DNA from: Gracilibacillus salinarum
GTDB taxonomy: Bacteria > Bacillota > Bacilli > Bacillales > Amphibacillaceae
Direction: 5' to 3'
NCBI RefSeq assembly: GCF_022919575.1
Contig: NZ_CP095071.1
Span: 992,001 to 1,056,000 of the forward strand
Length of the DNA: 64,000 nt
Part shown: positions 1 through 7,560 of the stretch, in pieces
Layout: every line of letters starts with the position of its first letter
How positions within the stretch are numbered: position 1 is the stretch's first letter
The notes under the pieces: generated by a model
Told to the model about the DNA's origin: nothing
What the model saw: the letters and a program-made list of their open reading frames with translations, nothing else
The model's database searches: none
Made by a program: the position numbers and the translations under genes

Positions 1-6
1 CAGAAT

Positions 7-44
7 GAGGTAAAAACTATTCTTACGAGAATGGTTTTTACCTC
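7..44. terminator. Long hairpin at window edge, possible terminator
   Basis: A 17-bp stem (one T-G wobble) closes a TACG tetraloop, with arms at 7-23 and 28-44. The stem is AT-rich and is followed only by TTATT on the plus strand, so it could end a gene lying to the left of the window. No gene in the window ends here on that strand, so the function is inferred from structure alone. Confidence 0.4.
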
Positions 45-200
45 TTATTCAACATAACTGTACATTGTTTAATTATGATTCCAATCATTTAACACAAAAG
101 GAACTGCCACGTCGACAACTCCTTATTGAATATTTGCCCTCGGTATTTTAAGTGCAGCAATTCACAAAAATATTACATAATTAGATAAATATGATAGTAA

Positions 201-1034
201 TCAGTCTAAAATATTACCTAATGGACTCCTACACCCCCCCATTGGAATACCCTTTTGATTAATATTTTTTTTAATATTCACAATAGCATTTCCTTGATAA
301 ATTTGCTTCAAAATATTTTCCGTTTTTACGCTTTCTTGTTTACTTACTTTTTGTTTCATAAGAATTTTTTGAAACCATTGACTAATTTCTGTCGGTGAAA
401 CATTCCCAGCAATAGAAGAAAGACGATCATATCCATGTAATACTTTTTCTTCTAAATCCACTTCTCCACCAGCATAAAAATAAACATCATTTCTATGCAT
501 ATCATTTTTTATTCGTTCAACTTTTTCTTTGTTTCCAGCATCTTTTATTCCAACCATTAAGTCTATTTTACTTAATTGAATAATACTCTTCTCTGATAAA
601 TCAAATCCAGTTCTTTTTGGATTATTATATAAAATTGTAGGTTTATTACTAAGGTCAATAATCCGCTTTGTGTAAACGAATGCTTCTTCTTGTGTCGGTA
701 TAACATACGGTGGATACCCAAGCATGATACCTGATATTCTTGTGTGACGAATCTTTTCAGCTAATTCCTCTGCTTCTTTCTGTCTAATTGAAGCTACCCC
801 AAATATAATTTCCATATTACTAATGAGTTCTTCTTCCAATTCTAAACCGTTTATTATTTCAATTTTCTCTTGGAGGTTTAGACTATGCTGCTCTCCAGTA
901 GTTCCAGAAACAAGAACAGATTTTACTCCTTGTTTATACAAATCTTTTATATGACTTATTGTTCCTTGAATATTTAAAGATTCATCTTCAAAAAAAGCTG
1001 TTGGCACAGCAATATGAACTTTTTCTGTCAGCAT
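201..1034 (-). CDS. Dihydrodipicolinate synthase / N-acetylneuraminate lyase family protein
   Basis: This is a class I Schiff-base aldolase or lyase of the DapA/NanA family (TIM barrel, 277 residues against about 290 usual). Visible motifs are GTTGE at residues 44-48, Tyr136 in YNNPKRTG and the Schiff-base Lys164 in GIKD. ATG follows AAAGGGG at good spacing. It stands alone, without lysine-pathway neighbours, so the substrate (aspartate semialdehyde, a keto-sugar acid or another 2-keto acid) cannot be named; a catabolic role is as likely as diaminopimelate synthesis. The gene looks more AT-rich than the genes that follow, and imperfect direct repeats flank it (148-175 and 1086-1113), hinting at acquisition. 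Confidence 0.8.
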   Translation of the reverse strand: MLTEKVHIAVPTAFFEDESLNIQGTISHIKDLYKQGVKSVLVSGTTGEQHSLNLQEKIEIINGLELEEELISNMEIIFGVASIRQKEAEELAEKIRHTRISGIMLGYPPYVIPTQEEAFVYTKRIIDLSNKPTILYNNPKRTGFDLSEKSIIQLSKIDLMVGIKDAGNKEKVERIKNDMHRNDVYFYAGGEVDLEEKVLHGYDRLSSIAGNVSPTEISQWFQKILMKQKVSKQESVKTENILKQIYQGNAIVNIKKNINQKGIPMGGCRSPLGNILD

Positions 1035-1247
1035 TATGTTATCCCCTTTATCCTTTTTATCTACTTAAAATAAAGCTTCGTTACTTTAAGTACAATAGTT
1101 CACAAAATAATTATATTTTAACATAAATATCCAATTAGAGGATCGTTATGTTCCTTCACAATCATACTTTATTTGCTGCGTAGTATCAGTCTAATGCGTA
1201 TTGCTTTTATGCAATTAGAATGGTTTTTTTATAGCTGAACTGTTCGT

Positions 1248-1838
1248 TTACTTGCTATCATATTTCATATATATCAAATAATCGATACCGCTTTTCTTAC
1301 TATGTTTAGGTTTTATCCGTTTAAATTCTTTGAATCCTAACTGCTGATAAAGCTGGATGGCTCTTAAGTTCACGTTGGCAACTTCCAGAATATACTGTTG
1401 GTAAGGAGAGAGTTTCTGCACATATTGTAATAGAGCAGTCGCAATACCTTTTTTTCTATACGCAGAGGCGGTGGCGACAAACTCTACAGATGCAAGTTTT
1501 GAACCTGTAAGTACAGGCTGCTTCTCAAATTCTGGTTTTAGGAATTTATATGCTATCATTCCTTTGAACAGGCCTAAATGTTTCATTATCTTCCTCTTAT
1601 CTAAAGTGACAGATTGCTCAAAGCTATCCGTACAGGCTGTTATCCCTGCCATTTCACCTTCAACTAGTGCACAATAAAAAACGTTTAGATTAAACATATG
1701 TTCCAACGCTTGTGCTAATCTTTGCTTATCCTGTGTAAAAAACGTCAGTTCATGTCCAAAACCATCGACAAAAATTTCACTTATTCGCTTCCTGTACACC
1801 TCGCCCAGATCGCTAGCTCGAACAATTTCTATAGACAT
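1248..1838 (-). CDS. GNAT family N-acetyltransferase
   Basis: This 196-residue protein has the acetyl-CoA binding signature RKKGIA at residues 128-133 after a hydrophobic beta strand (VEFVATASAY), and the C-terminal NLRAIQLYQQLGF segment typical of GNAT motif B. It presumably transfers an acetyl group to an amine; the acceptor is unknown. ATG follows GGAAGGATGG. It lies downstream of the M42 peptidase but beyond that gene's terminator, so it is probably transcribed separately. A degenerate copy of the repeat flank found beside the long inverted-repeat elements sits just upstream (about 1868-1905). Confidence 0.85.
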   Translation of the reverse strand: MSIEIVRASDLGEVYRKRISEIFVDGFGHELTFFTQDKQRLAQALEHMFNLNVFYCALVEGEMAGITACTDSFEQSVTLDKRKIMKHLGLFKGMIAYKFLKPEFEKQPVLTGSKLASVEFVATASAYRKKGIATALLQYVQKLSPYQQYILEVANVNLRAIQLYQQLGFKEFKRIKPKHSKKSGIDYLIYMKYDSK

Positions 1839-1867
1839 ATTACCATCCTTCCACTATCAAACGTGCA

Positions 1868-1905
1868 TGTTCAATAGGATTACTGCTGTGACTCCGCTTA
1901 TTCCC
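1868..1905 (-). repeat. Isolated copy of the repeat-element right flank
   Basis: The sequence resembling TGTTCAATATGATTACTGCTG followed by TGACTGCACTTAT recurs immediately right of the long inverted-repeat elements near 5710, 20230, 20885, 23955, 27020 and 45570. Here it occurs without the element, again directly after a minus-strand terminator (that of the M42 peptidase). Confidence 0.6.
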
Positions 1906-1920
1906 ATTCTGGACTATTGA

Positions 1921-1955
1921 AAAAAGGATAGGTAAAGTAGCTTCACCTATCCTTT
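1921..1955 (-). terminator. Rho-independent terminator of the M42 peptidase gene
   Basis: An 11-bp perfect stem (1923-1933 with 1945-1955) is followed on the minus strand by a T-run. It lies just past the stop codon at 1972. Confidence 0.85.
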
Positions 1956-1971
1956 CCTTTTGCCTATCCAA

Positions 1972-3054
1972 TTACGAAAATGTAATGGTATCGACAGTAT
2001 TTCTATCTAATTTCTTAATAACTTCCACGATCAGTTTCACAGCATTTTCAAAATCATCCTGATGCAGAATTGCCGCATGCGTATGAATATAGCGCGTTGC
2101 AATTGTAATGGACAATGCTGGTACACCGTTAGCTGTAACATGGATGGAACCGGAATCCGTTCCTCCACCAGCCATGGATGAATACTGGTAAGGGATATTA
2201 TGCTGTTCCGCTGTATCTACAACAAAATCTCGTAAACCTTTATGCGATACCATGGAAGCATCATATAAAATGATTTGTGGTCCATCCCCGATCTTACTGT
2301 CTGCCTCTTTGTCAGACACACCTGGTGTATCTCCTGCGATACCTACATCAACGGCAAAACCGATATCCGGTTCTATCGCATTTGAGGAAGTCTTTGCACC
2401 ACGTAAGCCTACTTCTTCCTGTACAGTTGCAACACCGTAAACACGGTTTGGATGTTGTTCATCCTTCAACTGACGCAATACTTCGATAGCGATTGCACAA
2501 CCAATGCGGTTATCCCAAGCTTTTGCCAATAATAATTTCTCATTTTTCATTTGGGTAAATTCGAAATATGGAACAACTGAATCTCCTGGTTTCACACCGA
2601 ATTCCTGTGCTTCCTCTCGGCTGGATGCACCAATATCAATAAACATATCCTTAATCTCTACTGGTTTCTTACGTGCTTCCGCTGATAAAATATGCGGTGG
2701 TTTTGAACCAATAATACCTGTAACATCTCCTGTTTTAGTTAAAACCGTTACACGTTGAGCAAGCATTACCTGGCTCCACCAGCCACCTACTGTTTGAAAA
2801 TAAATAAAACCTTTGTCATCGATCCGGGTAACCATGAAGCCAACTTCATCAAGGTGACCTGCTACCATTACCTTCGGCCCATTGGCATCGCCATTCTTTT
2901 CAGCGATAAGACTGCCAAGATGATCCGTATACACTTTATCAGCGTATGGACTGATCCATTTTTTCATCACTTCACGAGCCTCTTTCTCATCACCAGGTAC
3001 TGATCTCGCATCCGTTAATTCCTGTAACATTTTTAATTGTTCATTCGTTGACAT
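1972..3054 (-). CDS. ysdC: M42 family metallopeptidase (glutamyl/deblocking aminopeptidase, YsdC type)
   Basis: A cytoplasmic dinuclear-zinc aminopeptidase of 360 residues, the usual M42 length, that trims N-terminal residues from peptides. Visible metal and catalytic elements are His67 in GHLDEVG, Asp181 in AWDNRIG, Glu213-Glu214 in QEEVGLRGA, Asp236 in VDVG, and His324 in RYIHTH. The glycine-rich GGGTDSG (297-302) is also typical. ATG follows GGAGGG. It starts 18 bp after the upstream dUTPase gene and the two look co-transcribed. In B. subtilis the orthologue is also adjacent to ysdB and ysdA. Confidence 0.92.
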   Translation of the reverse strand: MSTNEQLKMLQELTDARSVPGDEKEAREVMKKWISPYADKVYTDHLGSLIAEKNGDANGPKVMVAGHLDEVGFMVTRIDDKGFIYFQTVGGWWSQVMLAQRVTVLTKTGDVTGIIGSKPPHILSAEARKKPVEIKDMFIDIGASSREEAQEFGVKPGDSVVPYFEFTQMKNEKLLLAKAWDNRIGCAIAIEVLRQLKDEQHPNRVYGVATVQEEVGLRGAKTSSNAIEPDIGFAVDVGIAGDTPGVSDKEADSKIGDGPQIILYDASMVSHKGLRDFVVDTAEQHNIPYQYSSMAGGGTDSGSIHVTANGVPALSITIATRYIHTHAAILHQDDFENAVKLIVEVIKKLDRNTVDTITFS

Positions 3055-3072
3055 GTAATGACCCTCCTCTGA

Positions 3073-3558
3073 TTAATAGCCTTGATTCTGACGCTCAAAG
3101 TTTACCTTATTCTTGTCCATATAAGCATTTTTTATATCTTCTGCCGTAAAACCTAATGCTTCTCCAAGCGTTATATATGTATTAAATACTTGATGATATA
3201 CCTTGATAGAAGGTGTATCTTTGAGCGTTGAAACAGCATGATATACTTCTAGAAATAATGCCGGCAATTCATGGTCTTGTCCTTCTGGCTTGGACTCATA
3301 CTGTTCCAAACCGAGTTCCAATCCTAAAGATAAAATGAAATGAATGCCATCCACATATTCTTCTAAAATCACTTGTTTATCACTTGGCGGTTTGACACTC
3401 CAATACTTAAAGCATCTTGTTTCATTCGCTAACTCACCAACTTCCACAAGCAGCGCTAAAATCTTTTTATCGAATACATTTTCGTTTTTCAATTCATGTT
3501 GTGATAAAATGTAATTATCTAACTGTTGTTGCATGTCAAAAAGTGTCTGCCAATTCAT
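3073..3558 (-). CDS. Dimeric (MazG-like) dUTP diphosphatase
   Basis: This hydrolyses dUTP to dUMP and pyrophosphate, keeping uracil out of DNA. The all-alpha dimeric family is indicated by the metal-binding helices VEVGELANE and EEYVDGIHF, separated by the KYWS segment. The chosen ATG gives 161 residues and follows AAAGGGAG at ideal spacing; an in-frame upstream extension lacks a ribosome site. It forms a two-gene unit with the M42 peptidase and diverges from ysdB. B. subtilis lacks this gene at this place. Confidence 0.85.
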   Translation of the reverse strand: MNWQTLFDMQQQLDNYILSQHELKNENVFDKKILALLVEVGELANETRCFKYWSVKPPSDKQVILEEYVDGIHFILSLGLELGLEQYESKPEGQDHELPALFLEVYHAVSTLKDTPSIKVYHQVFNTYITLGEALGFTAEDIKNAYMDKNKVNFERQNQGY

Positions 3559-3617
3559 TTTATTCTCCCTTTTACATTTGGATTCATTATTATTATAGCA
3601 CGATTTCATTATTTTTT

Positions 3618-3643
3618 TGAAACCAAAGCTATTTACATACGTA
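3618..3643 (+). promoter_or_regulatory. Sigma-W promoter of ysdB
   Basis: TGAAAC at 3618-3623 and CGTA at 3640-3643 are separated by 16 bp, matching the ECF sigma-W consensus. It lies 37 bp before the ysdB start. B. subtilis ysdB is a known sigma-W target. Confidence 0.85.
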
Positions 3644-3679
3644 TTACTAGTAAGAAGTCTTCTAAGTTAGGAGTTGGAC

Positions 3680-4066
3680 ATGATGATCGTCATTTTATTT
3701 CGCTTGTTAGTTATTATCGCAATGATTGTACTCATTTATACGGCATATCAATATCTCGTGAATCCAAAGCGCAAGCTGGAAGTTGCAGAGGAAAAGAAGG
3801 AATTCTACTTTCTGGATTTCAATGATAATATAAAAAAGAATTTCTTTATTACGTATAAAGGATTTTTATTCGAAGGGGAAAAATATCTCGGAGCGACAGA
3901 AGATGCTTTTGAAGTCATCAACATTGTGATGCATACGAAAAGCCCGGAAAAGTTAAAAGGATTTGAGCGTAAGGATATTTATTTCCTTGAAGAAGAAATT
4001 CTGATTCGATATCCTCACGCTGAGATCGAGTGGAAATATCCGATTAATAAACTTCAGCTGAAATAA
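3680..4066 (+). CDS. ysdB: Sigma-W pathway protein YsdB
   Basis: A 128-residue membrane-anchored protein with one N-terminal transmembrane helix (about residues 2-21) followed by NPKRKLEVAEEKKEFYFLD and a soluble domain. It matches YsdB, a sigma-W regulon member linked to envelope stress; its molecular activity is not established. The ATG at 3680 follows TAGGAG by six bases; an in-frame TTG at 3674 is too close to the ribosome site. It is the only plus-strand gene in this stretch and has its own sigma-W promoter. Confidence 0.85.
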   Translation: MMIVILFRLLVIIAMIVLIYTAYQYLVNPKRKLEVAEEKKEFYFLDFNDNIKKNFFITYKGFLFEGEKYLGATEDAFEVINIVMHTKSPEKLKGFERKDIYFLEEEILIRYPHAEIEWKYPINKLQLK

Positions 4067-4072
4067 ACAGCT

Positions 4073-4654
4073 TCACGAGACCGGCTTTTCTTGAAAAAAT
4101 GTATGCCATTTAATAATAACTTGCTTTTTGCGAACGAAATAAGCAAGTATTATAATGGTACAGACTAACGGTATCGCATAATATACGGATATTTCCTGTA
4201 TGGTTCTCCCTAATGTAGTATAAAAAATGGCAACAGGAATAACGGTAAATAAGGTTGTGCGCAGATAAGCCGTAAAACTGACTGATTTCTGATAGATACA
4301 AAATGACATTAGGTGAAAATGTATAAATGGCAACATGCGTAACAGCATAATTTGTACGGTATTAAGGGAAAGTTGATCTCCTAGCAAGCGCTTCTCTAAC
4401 TTTTTGCAACGCGCTTCTATTGCAGGTAAAAGATGAATGATCATATAGAAAATCACGCTCGAAATTACTAAACCAATAATGGAGTATATGGTACCTGCCC
4501 ACAAACCGAACAACAGACCACCTGTTATACATAAGAGCAATACCGGAATAAACAATAATGGTCGTAAGATATGCATCATGATGAACAGCACCGGTGCCAC
4601 AAATGCATAGCTTTCCATCACCTTTAATTGGCTAATCATTTCGATCGGTATCAT
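4073..4654 (-). CDS. TVP38/TMEM64 (DedA-like, VTT domain) membrane protein
   Basis: A 193-residue polytopic membrane protein. Hydrophobic segments are spread over the length, including MMHILRPLLFIPV and ITGGLLFGLWAGTIYS, and the conserved F/LFGLW-G pattern of the VTT/SNARE-associated fold is visible. Members of this superfamily are linked to lipid translocation and undecaprenyl-phosphate recycling, but this subgroup has no proven substrate. The ATG at 4654 follows GAAGGAG; an upstream extension in the open frame is not supported. It starts 58 bp after ysdA and converges on ysdB. Confidence 0.8.
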   Translation of the reverse strand: MIPIEMISQLKVMESYAFVAPVLFIMMHILRPLLFIPVLLLCITGGLLFGLWAGTIYSIIGLVISSVIFYMIIHLLPAIEARCKKLEKRLLGDQLSLNTVQIMLLRMLPFIHFHLMSFCIYQKSVSFTAYLRTTLFTVIPVAIFYTTLGRTIQEISVYYAIPLVCTIIILAYFVRKKQVIIKWHTFFQEKPVS

Positions 4655-4712
4655 GATCCTCATCTCCTTCATTGAAGTATATGACAAGAGACGAGCTGTT
4701 ATGACATCAGCG

Positions 4713-4961
4713 TTACATAAAGTAGAGCAACACTGCGATCTGGATTGCTATGATTAGAGGCAGACCTATTACGAAAGTACGGTGCTGTGTTTTATGTCGA
4801 AACATATACATCCCAAACGTGGCTCCACAGGCCCCTCCTGCAATCGCCAATAACCATATTCTCTTCTCCGGAATCCTCCATTTGTGCTGGCGTGCCTTCT
4901 GTTTGTCCATCCACATCGTAAAAAACGCTACAAGGTTGATAATCATTAAATAAATATACAA
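4713..4961 (-). CDS. ysdA: DUF1294 family membrane protein YsdA
   Basis: A small membrane protein of about 82 residues. The signature is DKQKARQHKWRIPEKRIWLLA followed by GGACGATFGMYMFRHKT and a final hydrophobic helix. I chose the TTG at 4961 because GGAGGGGAG lies eight bases upstream and the length then fits the family; the longer open frame to 5054 has no ribosome site. Function is unknown. It is the last gene before a 960-bp repeat-filled gap. Confidence 0.8.
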   Translation of the reverse strand: MYIYLMIINLVAFFTMWMDKQKARQHKWRIPEKRIWLLAIAGGACGATFGMYMFRHKTQHRTFVIGLPLIIAIQIAVLLYFM

Positions 4962-5056
4962 AGCTAATTCTCCCCTCCGGTTATATCCTAACCAGGACGC
5001 CATCCTCTCACAGCATGCGACATTTGCAAAATAATATATGGTTGCTATATGCATAA

Positions 5057-5109
5057 GAAAAAACGGGCATAAACCACCCGGTCCTAAATGACTTCATTAA
5101 TAAACAACT
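5057..5109. repeat. Left flank of long inverted-repeat element with terminator-like hairpin
   Basis: Sequence CGGGCATAAACCACCCGGTC recurs at 20287-20306 and partly at 14163-14175, always left of a long element. On the minus strand it reads as a short GC stem followed by a T-run (5057-5080), so it may act as a terminator. Confidence 0.65.
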
Positions 5110-5695
5110 TCCTATAATATGGATTATGTAAACAAAGGCTGTATTGCAGAATGGTCATTTTGATATAATTTATCTGCTTAGCAAAGCTCCAGAAATAGGC
5201 TCCGCGTCCTGTGGGCACGGCTTCAGCTAGGCTGCTACTTGTAAATGCTTCTTTGCAGCCTTGTGCCGAGGAAGCTTACTTCAAAGCTATGCTTGCAGAC
5301 ACAGGCACAAATGAAGTGGATCTTCAGCTCGCGCTGATTCCACGGGAGTCTCCGCCTATTTCCTACGCTTGAGGGAAGTGCTACAACCAATGGAACAGCA
5401 AAAAGCAGTGGTTCTTGGTATTTTTCAATAGCTATTATATATGCATGAAATCAATATGCTAGCTCTGACAAAAATTGTAGAGTCCCAATTCTAGCGTAGG
5501 CCAACCACGTAGACTCCCGCGGGACAGGCAGGCGCTGAAGATCCACTTTGTGAAGTGTCCTTCTTCACAAAGTTAGCTTCAGCCGTGCCCCGCAGGACGC
5601 GAAGTGGTTGGCCGGAGCGGTATTCCAGCACATAAAAAATCTCAATATAGATGCTTGGCTAGTAGTGCTTAGTTTACATAATCCATATTATAGGA
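5110..5695 (+). repeat. Long inverted-repeat element, copy 1 (forward)
   Basis: A 586-bp element bounded by perfect 24-bp terminal inverted repeats (5110-5133 and 5672-5695, beginning TCCTATAATATGG). Inside are two hairpin modules. Module A (5192-5362) has arms GAAATAGG/CCTATTTC. Module B (5499-5613) has arms GGCCAACCAC/GTGGTTGGCC and an inner ACTTTGTGAAG/CTTCACAAAG stem. No protein is encoded. Together with the small repeat that follows, it fills the gap between ysdA and rplT. Confidence 0.85.
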
Positions 5696-5763
5696 ATTCA
5701 TCTTTTCGTTCAATATGATTACTTGCTAGGACTGTACTGATATAATGAATGGTTCATTACTGG

Positions 5764-5964
5764 AACAAAGGCGCAAGCGCCCGTTTAGAGACGTAGCGAG
5801 TGGACCGAATCAACTGAGATAAAGGAATCACGGTGAGCTTGCGAATCGATGATGACTTATCGTAGGGCGATTTCGCGAAGTCGCCTAGTCTCTGGGCGCT
5901 GGAGCCGGACGTGGCCGTTTCTGTCAGCGAACATCATATAGCCCAAAATTTATTCTTTCTTGAC
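5764..5964. repeat. Small structured repeat, copy 1
   Basis: The core (5764-5912) is nearly identical to 23170-23318 and 45620-45768. The ends pair with each other (AGCGCCC with GGGCGCT, AGAGAC with GTCTCT), and an inner near-palindrome centred on GGCGATTTCGCGAAGTCGCC adds a second stem. The tail up to 5964 is shared only with the copy at 45620. No open frame. It may be transcribed as a structured RNA or be a mobile palindromic repeat. Confidence 0.8.
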
Positions 5965-5969
5965 CTGGC

Positions 5970-6004
5970 AAAAAAACGGATAGCTCCTGTTCAGAACTAT
6001 CCGT
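5970..6004 (-). terminator. Terminator of the infC-rpmI-rplT operon
   Basis: An 8-bp stem (5976-5983 with 5997-6004) is followed on the minus strand by seven T residues, just after the rplT stop. Confidence 0.85.
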
Positions 6005-6017
6005 CAAACTTTTCAAC

Positions 6018-6374
6018 TTATTTTAAAGCAGATTTTGCTTGATCTGCTAATTGAGCAAATGCTTTTTCGTCGTTGATTGCTAAATCAGCTAGCATTTTAC
6101 GGTTTACTTCTACACCCGCAAGTTTTAATCCGTGCATGAAACGGCTGTAAGAAAGGTCATTCAAACGTGCTGCCGCGTTAATACGAGAAATCCAAAGTTT
6201 ACGGAAATCACGTTTTTTCTGACGACGGTCACGGTAAGCATACTGACCTGATTTCATTACTTGTTGTTTTGCTGTTTTAAACAACGAATGCTTAGCACCA
6301 TAATAACCTTTAGCTAATTTTAATATACGTTTACGACGTTTACGTGTAACTGTTCCACCTTTAACACGTGCCAT
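6018..6374 (-). CDS. rplT: Large ribosomal subunit protein L20
   Basis: L20 binds 23S rRNA early in 50S assembly and, in Bacillus, represses its own operon. The 118-residue basic protein carries the invariant [22 protein letters not shown] start and the [16 protein letters not shown] segment. ATG follows AGGAGGG. It is last in infC-rpmI-rplT, 62 bp after rpmI, with a terminator immediately downstream. The operon leader at 7206-7425 holds the probable L20-controlled attenuator. Confidence 0.97.
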   Translation of the reverse strand: MARVKGGTVTRKRRKRILKLAKGYYGAKHSLFKTAKQQVMKSGQYAYRDRRQKKRDFRKLWISRINAAARLNDLSYSRFMHGLKLAGVEVNRKMLADLAINDEKAFAQLADQAKSALK

Positions 6375-6436
6375 AATAATTCCCTCCTAAAATCGATCAA
6401 ATCTGTTGTAGTTTTAATGTCTGTTCAAAATCTAAC

Positions 6437-6631
6437 TTATTTCGGTAACATTTGTTTGATACGTTTGTAATCCCCTGCTGATACAAGAGCAGATTTACGT
6501 AATTTACGTTTTTGCTTTTGAGATTTGTTAGCAAATAAGTGACTAGTATAAGCGTGAGAACGTTTTACCTTCCCACTACCTGTTTTTCTCATTCTTTTAG
6601 CAGTTCCGCTGTGTGATTTCATTTTTGGCAT
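6437..6631 (-). CDS. rpmI: Large ribosomal subunit protein L35
   Basis: A 64-residue, highly basic 50S protein with the conserved [20 protein letters not shown] start and [18 protein letters not shown] core. ATG follows AAGGAGGAAG. It is the middle gene of the infC operon, between translation factor IF-3 and L20. The C-terminus is two residues shorter than the B. subtilis protein, which is unremarkable. Confidence 0.97.
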   Translation of the reverse strand: MPKMKSHSGTAKRMRKTGSGKVKRSHAYTSHLFANKSQKQKRKLRKSALVSAGDYKRIKQMLPK

Positions 6632-6689
6632 TGTAACTCTTCCTCCTTGAAACTAGAATCTATTTAACTGTCGCCTTCTTAGCGCGTTA

Positions 6690-7205
6690 TTATTTTTCGT
6701 TTACAGGCGCAAGCATCAAGAACATACTGCGGCCTTCCATTTTGGCTTTTTGTTCCACCGTAGAAAGGTCTTTGCATTCTTCTGCCATACGTTCTAATAC
6801 TTTCTGACCTAATTCTTTATGGGTAATCGCACGCCCACGGAAGCGAATAGAGACTTTAACTTTGTCCCCTTTAGATAAGAATTTACGTGCATTACGAAGC
6901 TTCGTATTAAAGTCATGCTCTTCAATACCAGGACTAAGACGTACTTCTTTGACGTTAATGACTTTTTGTTTCTTACGAGCTTCTTTCTCTTTCTTTTGCT
7001 GCTCAAAACGGTATTTACCGTAATCCATGATCCGGCATACTGGTGGTTTTGCCTTTGGCGCAACCAATACTAGATCTAAATTTCTTGTTTGAGCAATGTC
7101 TAGCGCTTCTTGGCGAGATTTAACTCCTAATTGATCCCCATTTGAATCAATGAGACGAACCTCGCGTGCCCGAATACTCTCATTGACGTTCATATCTTTG
7201 CTAAT
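6690..7205 (-). CDS. infC: Translation initiation factor IF-3, AUU start codon
   Basis: IF-3 binds the 30S subunit, prevents subunit joining and proofreads the initiator codon. The 171-residue protein starts [20 protein letters not shown] and contains the interdomain linker rich in [10 protein letters not shown]. The start is ATT at 7205-7203, six bases after GGAGGTGG. An ATG four codons later (7193) is too far from the ribosome site and would cut the conserved N-terminus. The rare AUU is typical of infC and allows IF-3 to repress its own translation. It is first in infC-rpmI-rplT. Confidence 0.95.
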   Translation of the reverse strand: MSKDMNVNESIRAREVRLIDSNGDQLGVKSRQEALDIAQTRNLDLVLVAPKAKPPVCRIMDYGKYRFEQQKKEKEARKKQKVINVKEVRLSPGIEEHDFNTKLRNARKFLSKGDKVKVSIRFRGRAITHKELGQKVLERMAEECKDLSTVEQKAKMEGRSMFLMLAPVNEK

Positions 7206-7425
7206 AATCAGCCACCTCCGAAATATAATCAAAGCGTAATGAAACATGACCATTGACAAGTTAAAGATTTTCACAAAAAAAGTGTCGGTACACATACGGC
7301 ACCCACACATCCTGTTATTTCATTACAATAAAGTCGGATATCATACCTGTCAACTACAATTTGTGTCAATCAGGTGAGAAGCGGGTGCTTCTACTTGTCT
7401 TTTCTGATCATATTTAATTTACCTA
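7206..7425 (-). promoter_or_regulatory. L20-type leader of the infC operon with attenuator hairpin
   Basis: A leader of about 220 nt lies between the promoter and the AUU start. Near its 3' part a stem (arms around 7282-7291 and 7299-7308, one G-G mismatch) is followed on the minus strand by seven T residues (7274-7281), the form of a transcription attenuator. In B. subtilis the equivalent leader is bound by L20. Position, promoter and attenuator are seen; L20 control is inferred from the family. Confidence 0.75.
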
Positions 7426-7429
7426 AACT

Positions 7430-7458
7430 ATCTTAGCATCCATTTAGAAGTTTGTCAA
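7430..7458 (-). promoter_or_regulatory. Sigma-A promoter of infC operon
   Basis: TTGACA (7453-7458) and TAAGAT (7430-7435) on the minus strand with a 17-bp spacer. Confidence 0.85.
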
Positions 7459-7524
7459 CAACTCGTTACATTTTTGTTCTTAAATTAGATTTTATTCTGT
7501 CAACCGGCTATTCTTTAGTTATAA

Positions 7525-7557
7525 AAAATGCATCCTCCTCGTCGGAAGATGCATTTT
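7525..7557 (-). terminator. Terminator of thrS
   Basis: Arms AAAATGCATC and GATGCATTTT enclose a short loop directly after the thrS stop codon. The T-rich side lies on both strands. Confidence 0.85.
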
Positions 7558-7560
7558 TGT

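Noticed and set aside
1195..1232. Plus-strand terminator between the DapA-family gene and the GNAT gene
   Set aside because: A broken stem ATTGC/GCAAT followed by seven T residues is visible, but no plus-strand gene precedes it and the stem has a five-base bulge.
5110..5695. Insertion sequence with transposase
   Set aside because: Despite good inverted ends there is no transposase-length frame in any copy, and I could find no consistent target duplication. At most it is a non-autonomous element.
7193..7310. Longer infC protein starting at the first ATG of the open frame (7310)
   Set aside because: That region is the untranslated leader with the attenuator; the conserved IF-3 start and the ribosome site place the start at ATT 7205.
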